From contig CAZWGB010000001.1 of the NCBI GenBank assembly GCA_964633465.1, forward strand, positions 5,794 through 69,793: a stretch of DNA of 64,000 bases. Reading direction: 5' to 3'. This DNA comes from DTSX01 sp964633465 (GTDB lineage: Bacteria; Pseudomonadota; Gammaproteobacteria; Steroidobacterales; UBA11654). Positions within the stretch are counted from its first letter, which is position 1; every line of letters starts with the position of its first letter. Below are positions 17,798-25,149 of this stretch, in pieces. The notes below the pieces were generated by a model that made no database searches, was not told where the DNA came from, and worked only from the letters and a program-made list of their open reading frames with translations. Made by a program: the position numbers and the translations under genes.

Positions 17798-18988
17798 ATG
17801 AGAAATTTTGAGATAGATAGTTCAGAAATTTTAAAACCACAAGATTGGGCTTTTCCTGTTCCTATTTCATATGGTCCAGGAAGATTGAGCGAGATCGGTA
17901 AATTTTGCGAATCACTAAAGATTAAAAATCCACTAATAGTTACAGATCGCGGCAGTATAGAATTACCTTTTGTTGAAGAACTAAAAAAGTTTTTAATCCA
18001 ATCAAATATAGGTTCAGATCTCTTTTTTGAAATTTCACCAAACCCACGAGATGACGAAATAGCGAGCGGTAGTTCCAAGTTTCGCTCAGGAAAGCACGAT
18101 TCAATAATAACAATAGGTGGGGGTAGTGCAATGGATGGTGGAAAAGCTATTTGTTTAACTGCTAATAACGACATCCCACTTTGGGATTTTGAGCTTGAGC
18201 AACCCTCTCCACAGTTAAGTAAAGACAATCCTTTTCCAAAATTAATCTGTATTCCAACAACAGCAGGTACTGGAGCAGAAACAGATAGCACAGCTATGGT
18301 TACGCATCTTGAAAAACGTATGAAGTTTTGTATTTTTCATCCCGAGTTAAAACCTTCGTTAGCCCTCCTTGATCCAGAATTAACATTACAGCTGCCTGCT
18401 ACCTTAACTGCCTGGACTGGAGCAGATGCAATGACACATGCTATAGAGGGATATTGTGTGAGCGGATTTAACCCGATGTGTGATGGCGCTGCTTTGGAAA
18501 GTCTCTCGTTAATTTCAAAGAGTCTTTATTTAGCTGTTGAGGAACCTCAAAATCTGGCCGCACGTGGTGGTATGCTTGTAGCTTCCTGTCTTGGCGGCAT
18601 TGCATTCTTAAAAGGATTGGGTCTAGTGCATGCCATATCACATATGGTCGGCGCGGAGTATAACACTCATCATGGGCTTACAAATGCAATAGTTTTACCT
18701 GTCGTTTTACGTTTCAATTTACCAACTATGGAAGAAAAAGTTAGACGAATGTCTGAGGCCATGCAATTTGATGATCATTCAGTTGGATCGTTTATATCCA
18801 ATATTGAAAAACTTTTGGATAGAATTCAAATTCCCCGAAGTCTAAGCGAGATAGGCGTACCCGCAAGTTGCGCAGGCAGAATTACAGAAAAAGCTATGAA
18901 AGATCTGGCTTATGCAACCAACCCAAGGTCAGCAACCTTTAAGGAAATGCATGAGTTGGTTCTGGCAAGTATAAAGAAGGCAAGATAA
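17798..18988 (+). CDS. Iron-containing (group III) alcohol dehydrogenase
   Basis: A 396-residue NAD(P)-dependent dehydrogenase with a divalent metal (usually Fe) site. It shows VPISYGPGRL at the start, the dinucleotide motif IGGGSAMDGGKAI near residue 106, PTTAGTGAETDSTAMVT, DAMTHAIEGY and HMVGAEYNTHHGLTNAIVLP, where the Asp and His residues form the metal site. The substrate alcohol or semialdehyde is not predictable. Starts at ATG 17798, 75 bases after aceE, and ends 3 bases before an amidase gene, so the two form a pair. The stretch 17798-20458 looks somewhat richer in A+T codons than aceE. Confidence 0.9.
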   Translation: MRNFEIDSSEILKPQDWAFPVPISYGPGRLSEIGKFCESLKIKNPLIVTDRGSIELPFVEELKKFLIQSNIGSDLFFEISPNPRDDEIASGSSKFRSGKHDSIITIGGGSAMDGGKAICLTANNDIPLWDFELEQPSPQLSKDNPFPKLICIPTTAGTGAETDSTAMVTHLEKRMKFCIFHPELKPSLALLDPELTLQLPATLTAWTGADAMTHAIEGYCVSGFNPMCDGAALESLSLISKSLYLAVEEPQNLAARGGMLVASCLGGIAFLKGLGLVHAISHMVGAEYNTHHGLTNAIVLPVVLRFNLPTMEEKVRRMSEAMQFDDHSVGSFISNIEKLLDRIQIPRSLSEIGVPASCAGRITEKAMKDLAYATNPRSATFKEMHELVLASIKKAR

Positions 18989-18991
18989 AAG

Positions 18992-20458
18992 ATGGTTGTG
19001 AAGGTAGAGGTGGGACTTGAAGATCTATCTGCAGAAAAAATTGTTTCCCAAATTTTTTCAAAACAAATAACTGCTGAAGAAGTTGTTTCACATTATCTCG
19101 CACGCATAAATAGGTTCAATCATTCTTTAAAAGCTATTGTTTCGCTTAAAGATGAGGAAACAATTAGAGAAGAAGCTAAAAATAAACAACTGCGACAAAT
19201 TAATAAATACCCAGACAAATTATTATTTGGTCTTCCCTTAGCAGTTAAAGATCTATTTGATGTAAAAGGACTTCCAACATCTCATGGTTTGCCGGAGTTT
19301 AAGAACAATATAGCAACTAAAAACTCCATAATAGTCGAACGCCTAATAAATCATGGCGCAATAATAATTGGTAAAACCAATACCCCTGAACTGGGAGTAG
19401 GCTCTCACACCACGAATAAGCTATTTGGTGCTACAGCAAATGTTTACGATACTGCAAAATCAGCTGGGGGCTCCAGCGGTGGTGCGGCCTCGGCAGTAGC
19501 AGCATCTCTGATTCCTTTTGCAGATGGTTCAGATATGATGGGATCGTGTCGTAATCCTGCTGCGTATGCAAACCTATATGGATTTAGGCCAACACCTGGC
19601 TTAATTCCTGAACATCGAAATGTTAAAACAGATAATAAATTTCCACTTTTATCTACTCCCGGTTGCTTGGCTCGAACCCCTAATGAAATGGGGTTGTTGC
19701 TTGATGCAATAACTGGAAAACATGCATCGGACCCATTCTCTTTCAATGCTTTATCTTCTTTCAGAGAAAATCAAATGAGTGACGATGCATTTTCCAAGCT
19801 CAAAATAGGGTGGCTTTCAGATATGAATGGTCACTATGAATTTGAGACCGGAATAATAGATATGTGTGAAAAAGTACTGAATGGTCTAGAGACAACCAAA
19901 GTCCAAGTTGAGCACTTAAAATCACAGATTAGCCCAACAGATTTGTGGGATAGTTGGACAACTCTTCGTGCAAAAAATATTTTTGATGAATTAAGTGAAA
20001 TCAATTTAATCAATCAAGTCAGTTTGGGCTTTCCAGTTCAATGGGAATATCAAAAAGGGGAGAAAATAAAATTTGATGATACTGAATTGGCCTTGGTGCA
20101 AAGAAAAAAATGTATGGATCAGGCGGAAAAGCTTTTTAAAAATTTTGATTTTCTTGTTATACCTTCTGCACAAATTTTTCCTTTTAAAAAAGAATTAAAC
20201 TATCCTGAAAAAATTTCTGGACACACTTTAGATACTTATCATCGATGGATGGAGGTTGTAATTCTTGCAAGCTTGCTGGGTTTACCGGCAATATCAGTAC
20301 CTGTGGGATTTAATCAAAAAGGTTTACCTATGGGAATGCAGATTATTGGGAAAAAAGGTGATGACTTGAAAGTGGTTTCTTTTGCTAAGAAATATGAAGA
20401 GCTCTTCACTTTTTCTCAAAACAGGCCTAAAAATTTTTTTAACTTAAAGACACCCTGA
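18992..20458 (+). CDS. Amidase (amidase signature family)
   Basis: A 488-residue hydrolase of amide bonds. The catalytic triad can be placed: Lys in PLAVKDLFDVKG, the cis-Ser in SAGGSSGGAASAVAA, and the nucleophile Ser in GSDMMGSCRNPA. That last motif is normally G-T-D-T-G-G-S-[IL]-R, so Met-Met and Cys are unusual replacements near the nucleophile. Substrate unknown; the pairing with the dehydrogenase (3-base gap) suggests stepwise breakdown of an amide-containing compound, which is inference. The start ATG 18992 has only a weak ribosome-binding site, consistent with coupling. Confidence 0.88.
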   Translation: MVVKVEVGLEDLSAEKIVSQIFSKQITAEEVVSHYLARINRFNHSLKAIVSLKDEETIREEAKNKQLRQINKYPDKLLFGLPLAVKDLFDVKGLPTSHGLPEFKNNIATKNSIIVERLINHGAIIIGKTNTPELGVGSHTTNKLFGATANVYDTAKSAGGSSGGAASAVAASLIPFADGSDMMGSCRNPAAYANLYGFRPTPGLIPEHRNVKTDNKFPLLSTPGCLARTPNEMGLLLDAITGKHASDPFSFNALSSFRENQMSDDAFSKLKIGWLSDMNGHYEFETGIIDMCEKVLNGLETTKVQVEHLKSQISPTDLWDSWTTLRAKNIFDELSEINLINQVSLGFPVQWEYQKGEKIKFDDTELALVQRKKCMDQAEKLFKNFDFLVIPSAQIFPFKKELNYPEKISGHTLDTYHRWMEVVILASLLGLPAISVPVGFNQKGLPMGMQIIGKKGDDLKVVSFAKKYEELFTFSQNRPKNFFNLKTP

Positions 20459-20505
20459 GTAACTTGCCTAAATGGAGAGGGGGATTATTCCTAAGGTTGC
20501 CTGGT

Positions 20506-21399
20506 CTATTGTTTCAATTCATCGGCAATTCTTTTAATGTGTTCCGGTCTTGTTGTGCAGCAGCCACCAACCACATAAGCGCCCTCATCAATCCAAATTT
20601 TAGCCTCTTTTGCATATTCCTCAGCTGTAATGGGCAGGGTATTTGCATAGTGATTTACATCTATATCTACAGTTTCTCCCAGATCCTGAATTGATTTTTG
20701 TTCTTTGAGTTTTCTAGAGTTGGCATAGATTCCAAAATTTATTGCTTTTTTAAGTATTCCTATTGTATTTGTGGCTATATCAGCAGCACAGCAGTTGATT
20801 AACTGGCATTCGATATCCAACTGATTGGCCTCCGTTATGGCGTCTATTAATTTTTCCCCACTGGGTAATGTGTCTCCTGAAACCCCTTTGTTGGTCCAGC
20901 TCAGCCAAACATGGTCACTAAATTCCAAGGCATTCTTTGCTGCATTGATGCCTTCTCTAATGGAACCCATTGTTTCACATATGATTAAGTCCACGTTTTG
21001 TTGTATGAATGATCCAAGATTTGAATAATAGTCATCAAGCACATCATTGCTGGGTGTAAGGTCTGGCCGAAAATTGGTCTCAATAGGTGGAAAGGATCCG
21101 GCTATGAGAACCTCAGGAAATCCTTGTCTAGATTCTTCAGCTAGATCAATTGCCAATCTGGTTAGATTTTCAAATTCGCTTTCAATGCCTTCTCTTTTGA
21201 GTATGTTTGGTGTGACGTAGTAATTGTTGGTGATGATCACATTACAGCCTGCTTTGATGTTGTCTTTATGTATTTCAACCACTGCATTGGGAGATTTAAT
21301 TAGTGCCGAGACCGACCAAATGGAAGTTTTCCAATCAGGGACCTCAAAGCCACGTTGATGCAGTTCATCACCCATGCCGCTGTCTAGAAGATATTTCAT
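20506..21399 (-). CDS. Homocysteine S-methyltransferase family protein (SAM-II riboswitch regulated)
   Basis: A 297-residue barrel of the BHMT/MmuM-like family, which transfers a methyl group to homocysteine to form methionine. It has LLDSGMGDELHQRG at the start, NNYYVTPNIL, ICETMGS, and the zinc cysteines in LINCCAAD and VGGCCTTRPEHI. Methyl donor (S-methylmethionine, betaine or other) cannot be read. It is 24 bases downstream of the 59-residue HTH gene and has no clear ribosome-binding site of its own. Both genes lie behind a SAM-II riboswitch and a terminator (21637-21740), fitting repression when S-adenosylmethionine is plentiful. Confidence 0.9.
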   Translation of the reverse strand: MKYLLDSGMGDELHQRGFEVPDWKTSIWSVSALIKSPNAVVEIHKDNIKAGCNVIITNNYYVTPNILKREGIESEFENLTRLAIDLAEESRQGFPEVLIAGSFPPIETNFRPDLTPSNDVLDDYYSNLGSFIQQNVDLIICETMGSIREGINAAKNALEFSDHVWLSWTNKGVSGDTLPSGEKLIDAITEANQLDIECQLINCCAADIATNTIGILKKAINFGIYANSRKLKEQKSIQDLGETVDIDVNHYANTLPITAEEYAKEAKIWIDEGAYVVGGCCTTRPEHIKRIADELKQ

Positions 21400-21423
21400 A
21401 ATGTTTTTTTAAATATTGAATTC

Positions 21424-21603
21424 TTAATGGTCTTCTTCAAATCGAGAGATCGTACAAATTGAAAGGCCTGTTAAATGTTTAATTTCCCGATGCGTGTATC
21501 CCTGATCCAGTAAATGAATAACAAGGGGAGTTGTATTAGAGTATCTTTCTTTTTTGCTACCAATGCTCATCTCATCGTCATTGATGTAATCGTTTTTCTT
21601 CAT
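21424..21603 (-). CDS. 59-residue TrpR/YerC-like helix-turn-helix protein
   Basis: A short gene with an excellent ribosome-binding site (AAGGAG, plus-strand 21613-21618, 9 bases before ATG). After a polar N-terminus (MKKNDYINDDEMS) comes a helix-turn-helix: LLDQGYTHREIKHLTGLSIC followed by TISRF. This resembles the HTH of the 54068 regulator (LLYEGYTYREINKISGVSIT) at about 13 of 25 positions, so it looks like a minimal TrpR/YerC-type DNA-binding unit lacking the flanking helices. It lies between the SAM-II riboswitch and the homocysteine methyltransferase and would be cotranscribed with the latter. Its target is unknown; control of methionine genes is a guess. Confidence 0.8.
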   Translation of the reverse strand: MKKNDYINDDEMSIGSKKERYSNTTPLVIHLLDQGYTHREIKHLTGLSICTISRFEEDH

Positions 21604-21636
21604 TTATTATTTCTCCTTACTTATCTTGAGTCCATT

Positions 21637-21670
21637 AAAAAAAAACTTGCCAGCATTTGCTAAACAAGTT
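21637..21670 (-). terminator. Intrinsic terminator in the SAM-II leader
   Basis: On the minus strand AACTTG (21665-21670) pairs with CAAGTT (21644-21649), with an inner AGC/GCT stem and AAAT loop, followed immediately by about nine T. It lies between the SAM-II aptamer and the HTH start codon, the position expected of the expression platform of a transcription-attenuating riboswitch. Confidence 0.85.
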
Positions 21671-21685
21671 CTCGATCAAAGTAGA

Positions 21686-21740
21686 GATCCTCTTTAGCGG
21701 TATTTATTAAGCACCCGCAAGCCGGTACAAATCGGTGCTA
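21686..21740 (-). ncRNA. SAM-II riboswitch (metA/metX-type aptamer)
   Basis: Read on the minus strand the leader has a six-base P1 stem AGCACC/GGTGCT (21734-21739 with 21710-21715). The loop carries GATTTGTACCGGCTTGCG and the 3' tail carries AATAAATACCGCTAAAGAGG. I recall the known SAM-II aptamer as GAUUUAACCGUAUUGC in the loop and GAUAAAUGUAGCUAAAAAGG in the tail; the conserved GAUUU, ACCG, UUGC, AUAAAU and GCUAAA blocks and their spacing all agree. The start codon of the first gene is 83 bases downstream, beyond an intrinsic terminator. Ligand binding is predicted from the consensus only. Confidence 0.9.
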
Positions 21741-21814
21741 TGTCATGAAGTATTAACTGCAATTAAGAAATAATCAAGTATTAATTCTGCTATAGATATT
21801 GCCTTAGGGAATAA

Positions 21815-22021
21815 TCAAAAATTTATTTTAGGAGATTTATCCGTTTGGTAATAATAAATGTACAAAATCGGCAATAATCCTGCTGAATTGATTATAAATA
21901 AAACGAGAAACCATCCAAGTTGTCGGTTTCTAGCAGCCTTCCAAAGGGAAATTGCTTTCCAAGTTATAGACCATATAATCAAAGGGATCATCCAATAATA
22001 AAGTAATGGTTGCTCAAGCAT
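21815..22021 (-). CDS. Small membrane protein, DUF5652-like
   Basis: A 68-residue protein with two membrane helices. The core WKAISLWKAARNRQLGWF followed by a hydrophobic stretch ending in LPILYIYYY is the pattern of the DUF5652 family, whose function is unknown. It is the last gene of the minus-strand run that begins near 24181, 6 bases after the kinase-like gene. ATG at 22021. Confidence 0.75.
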   Translation of the reverse strand: MLEQPLLYYWMIPLIIWSITWKAISLWKAARNRQLGWFLVLFIINSAGLLPILYIYYYQTDKSPKINF

Positions 22022-22027
22022 TTTCGC

Positions 22028-22756
22028 TCATTCTTTTTTCTGCTCTCTTTTTTTTCTGAATCGTCTAAGAGTTAGTGTACGCCATAATTTTCTGGTCAGT
22101 CTAATTAATTTATCCAGTTTACCTGATGAATAATAGGTGAGATCATCTTTTGTAATCTCATTGTATTGTCTGAAGTATTTGTGTTTAATCCAGGCATTAA
22201 GATCCGTTTGTTTAGAGAAATTGTAAAGCCAGCGTTTAATGAATTGATTTTTGGAATTAAGACTCATAGCCGCACCAAAATCAATCAGGTAAGGTTGGTT
22301 CTTCTCACCAATTAAAATGTTGTCCTTTCGTTTTAAATCGCCATGACTGACTCCGGCTTCATGGATTGATAAAATAAGAGCGAGTAGATCTATAAAAAAC
22401 TGATCTCGATTCTCAAGCGTATATTCTTTTTCTCTGTAAGAATCGCCATCTATGTATTCGAGGATTAGACTGCCATCGTCACTCAGCCCATAACATTTAG
22501 GAATGCCCGCGATGCCTTCTAATCTTTGATAAATTTTGTATTCATGCTGGATAAAATGTTTGCTGACACGTCTTGTAAAAACACCAATTTTATTGGTTCT
22601 TTTAATTAAAAAAAATTGCTCATCCACCAGCACTTTAAATGCAATTCCTTGATGACCTTGATTTGTTAGTCGAACCAAATCAATATCTTCGTCTGAACGA
22701 AGTCTTTGGTTAATATTTTCGAAAATCTTTTTCGGTAATTGAGTTTTTGATGTCAT
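22028..22756 (-). CDS. Kinase-fold protein (RIO/Kdo-kinase-like)
   Basis: A 242-residue protein with a compact eukaryotic-like protein kinase fold. Visible elements are an ATP-site Lys in FFLIKRTNK, the catalytic loop HGDLKRKDNIL (Asp base, Asn metal ligand) and the metal-binding DFGAA. The size and HGDLK form are closer to lipopolysaccharide (Kdo/heptose) kinases and RIO/Bud32 proteins than to Hanks-type Ser/Thr kinases, so the substrate may be a glycolipid or a protein. Its start overlaps the preceding gene's stop as TAATG. The basic, Arg/Lys-rich C-terminus suggests membrane or nucleic-acid contact. Confidence 0.8.
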   Translation of the reverse strand: MTSKTQLPKKIFENINQRLRSDEDIDLVRLTNQGHQGIAFKVLVDEQFFLIKRTNKIGVFTRRVSKHFIQHEYKIYQRLEGIAGIPKCYGLSDDGSLILEYIDGDSYREKEYTLENRDQFFIDLLALILSIHEAGVSHGDLKRKDNILIGEKNQPYLIDFGAAMSLNSKNQFIKRWLYNFSKQTDLNAWIKHKYFRQYNEITKDDLTYYSSGKLDKLIRLTRKLWRTLTLRRFRKKREQKKE

Positions 22757-23358
22757 TACAACCTGTTGGTTAGGAGTATCAACCAGAATAAAATAAAGAC
22801 AAAAATTACTGGCTCATAATTATTCTTTAGGCTTTTTTCCCAAGACCATTGAGTAAGATTCAAACTGTTGAATTTAAATTTAGGCATTAAGGCAGGTGTT
22901 TGCTGAGACCAAGAATCCCATGTTTCAGAAAACAGTGATTTTAATTTTCGGTCCTCATACTCAATTGCAGTCGGGTAGTAAAACCAAAAAAAGATAATTG
23001 AGATCAGAAAAGCTGAGATAAAACCAGTAGCAAAAGACATGCCAGTGAGAATCAAGATATTGCCTGTGTAAAGAGGATGTCTGATATAGGCATAAGGACC
23101 TGATGTTGACAGTTCTTTGTTCTTTAACACGAACCCAGAGGCATATAAACGAATAAGCAAACCATCCAAAACTAATACGCATCCAAGAATAAAAAGATAT
23201 AAAGTGGGCTCAGCAAATACAGCGAAAAGTACAACTAGTATTGCACCAATGCTCTGTCTTGAAAATTCATGGTATCGAAGTTCTCGAATAAAATACTGGA
23301 TCCCTGTTAATTCTTTGAGTCCCTCAGTTCGGTGTGACACGGTTCTAGGATGCTCCAC
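22756..23358 (-). CDS. Isoprenylcysteine/phospholipid methyltransferase family membrane protein
   Basis: A 200-residue integral membrane protein with four to five helices and the SAM-binding signature of the ICMT/PEMT family: TSGPYAYIRHPLYTGNIL and later a Glu-rich EYEDRKLKSLF turn. Bacterial members methylate lipids or small molecules; the substrate here is unknown. The start is a GTG at 23358 that overlaps the end of the upstream gene by 14 bases, and its stop overlaps the kinase-like gene, so translation of the three is coupled. Starting further downstream would remove only the soluble N-terminus. Confidence 0.85.
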   Translation of the reverse strand: MEHPRTVSHRTEGLKELTGIQYFIRELRYHEFSRQSIGAILVVLFAVFAEPTLYLFILGCVLVLDGLLIRLYASGFVLKNKELSTSGPYAYIRHPLYTGNILILTGMSFATGFISAFLISIIFFWFYYPTAIEYEDRKLKSLFSETWDSWSQQTPALMPKFKFNSLNLTQWSWEKSLKNNYEPVIFVFILFWLILLTNRL

Positions 23359-24181
23359 TCCGTTTTTGATTGATCATTTCGACAAAAGATTGGTTTACTT
23401 CGGTAATGCCTTGTTTTTTTGCTTCTGCAATGATTCCTTTTAATGCGGTTTTAACAAAGACTTTTGGAATACCGGTTAGCTGTTTACAGGCATTCTCTGT
23501 AAATGTTACTTCTGTATCAATTCTATTCGCGATGTACATCACAGCATCGTGTTTGGCGCCTTTTCCTTCTGGGGTTGGTAACCAAAAAGCTTTTTTATGT
23601 TTTGCAAACCAGAATTGGTTGGCATTTCTAAATCCAAAACTAATAGGCATATTCGGTATTTTCATATCATCGCCTAAATCTAAATTTTTTCTCCAGCGTT
23701 CCCGTAAAAAGATATGATTAATTTTAAGCAAAAGGTACTCGGTATCTTCAGTTCCTTTATAGTGGAAATCTTCAGGGTTATCATTTAATTCACATTCACA
23801 CACTTGAAATGCATTCTTAATTATTTTTGGTCTATCTGGGTCATTTCGATAAGCAATAGTTGGAGTTTCCTCAAGTTCAAAAGGACAATCTTTCATTTTG
23901 TCTTCGGGTTCCTGGCCTGGGTAGCCTAAATCTACTATGGGTTTTATTTTGCTCTGATCATATTCTATCCAATGCATCGCGCATTTTTTGACTCTTTTTA
24001 AGTTAGTTGAAGTATTTGATCCTCTTCTCGAGATAACAATCCATTCTCTTCTGTTGATTACACCAAATGGGAAAGAAAGCTGATAAGGACCAATAGTTGT
24101 TATGCCTTTTTCACTTACAGTTGTAATAAGAGCAAAAGAGCTTAGGAAATAAGCACTGGATTGATACCAGTTATTGTGCAT
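23345..24181 (-). CDS. Flavin-reductase-like protein with C-terminal PCP_red-like domain
   Basis: A 278-residue protein. The N-terminal two-thirds looks like an FMN-binding split barrel (NNWYQSSAYFLSSFALITTV, TIGPYQLSFPFGVI, ISRRGSNTSTNLKR) as in flavin reductases. The last 50 residues (FTENACKQLTGIPKVFVKTA, then EAKKQGITEV) match the PCP_red domain first known from the light-independent protochlorophyllide reductase. No chlorophyll genes are present. ATG at 24181 has GAAAG upstream; an in-frame TTG at 24232 would add 17 residues. A second PCP_red-like protein is encoded at 25150. First gene of a four-gene overlapping operon. Confidence 0.72.
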   Translation of the reverse strand: MHNNWYQSSAYFLSSFALITTVSEKGITTIGPYQLSFPFGVINRREWIVISRRGSNTSTNLKRVKKCAMHWIEYDQSKIKPIVDLGYPGQEPEDKMKDCPFELEETPTIAYRNDPDRPKIIKNAFQVCECELNDNPEDFHYKGTEDTEYLLLKINHIFLRERWRKNLDLGDDMKIPNMPISFGFRNANQFWFAKHKKAFWLPTPEGKGAKHDAVMYIANRIDTEVTFTENACKQLTGIPKVFVKTALKGIIAEAKKQGITEVNQSFVEMINQKRSGAS

Positions 24182-24319
24182 AGGGCTTTCAACCCAATTA
24201 TCTTTTGTTTTTTTCTTAAAAAAATTAAGCAATGGAGTATCCCCTTTTTTGCTAACAAAGATTCTAACCGTTTTATGTTTAAAGTAATAATGCTAATTTA
24301 TATTTCTAGTTTAATAAAA

Positions 24320-25129
24320 ATGGTAAATAAGATGACTCGGGGATTTATACCACTCTTTTTATACATTTTCAGTGTTAGTGTGCAAGCTGTTCCAACATCC
24401 GAGGAGCTAGATAATGCTGATTATTTAAAAGGCAAGCAAGCTTTTCAACAACGTTGCAGTGCTTGCCATACCTTAACTGAAAACAGTGCCAATATAATTG
24501 GGCCAAATCTCTGGCATATATTTGATGCGGGTGTTGGTGATGATATCAATTTTAGCTACTCAGCCTCAATGGGTTCCTCTGATTTAATTTGGGATATAGA
24601 ATTGATCTATAAATTTTTGCGAGACCCTCGAAAGTTCTTTCCAGATACCAATATGATTATCCCTGAGCCCGTTCCGAAAGAATTGTTGGCCGACATGATT
24701 GCTTTTATGATGCTTGAAACAGATGCTCCGAATAAACCAAACATAGAGAGAGTATTTATTGCAGAAAACATGGACAAAAGTCTTCCTATTTCTGAACGCT
24801 TTCCTAGCTTTTGGAATCATTTAATGTCCAACACAACTCACTACAGATTGGTTACCAATAATACTGAGTTTGAATTTGATGCTTATTTTAATACCAATGG
24901 TTCCGTTTCAACTAACCTTAAGGGTGTAGAGGGTTTTTGGCATGTAACAGATCAGGATATGTTTTGCTATGCAATTCATCGTCTACCCTTTTTGACATCA
25001 GAATTTGTTGAATGCTTCCCAATAGCTGCAATGGCAATACCTCGATTTGCTAAAGAGCTTTGGCGCTCAAAACCCATCGAAGGTACAATTCTTCATGGCG
25101 GGATTTTGCCCGGAAGACCCACAAAATAA
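24320..25129 (+). CDS. Exported c-type cytochrome with unknown C-terminal domain
   Basis: A 269-residue protein with a signal peptide (MVNKMTRGFIPLFLYIFSVS then VQA) and one class I cytochrome c domain: heme site CSACH (Cys46, Cys49, His50), IGPNLWHIFD, and a likely distal Met in PDTNMIIPEP. Such domains carry electrons in the periplasm. After about residue 125 comes a 140-residue region (ERFPSFWNHLMSNTTHYRLV onward, with Cys and Trp conserved-looking positions such as EGFWHVTDQDMFCYAI) that I do not recognise. ATG 24320 or 24332 are both possible. It is divergent from the flavin-reductase-like gene and 20 bases ahead of the DUF169-like gene. Confidence 0.85.
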   Translation: MVNKMTRGFIPLFLYIFSVSVQAVPTSEELDNADYLKGKQAFQQRCSACHTLTENSANIIGPNLWHIFDAGVGDDINFSYSASMGSSDLIWDIELIYKFLRDPRKFFPDTNMIIPEPVPKELLADMIAFMMLETDAPNKPNIERVFIAENMDKSLPISERFPSFWNHLMSNTTHYRLVTNNTEFEFDAYFNTNGSVSTNLKGVEGFWHVTDQDMFCYAIHRLPFLTSEFVECFPIAAMAIPRFAKELWRSKPIEGTILHGGILPGRPTK

Positions 25130-25149
25130 AAAAAGTTATAATTGAAAAA

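Noticed and set aside
17770..18291. 173-residue open frame on the minus strand
   Set aside because: It lies wholly inside the iron-type alcohol dehydrogenase gene on the other strand, has low-complexity Ser/Pro-rich content and no family resemblance.
21604..21760. SAM-I or cobalamin riboswitch as explanation of the leader
   Set aside because: No four-way junction or B12-box sequence; the single-hairpin pseudoknot pattern fits SAM-II much better.
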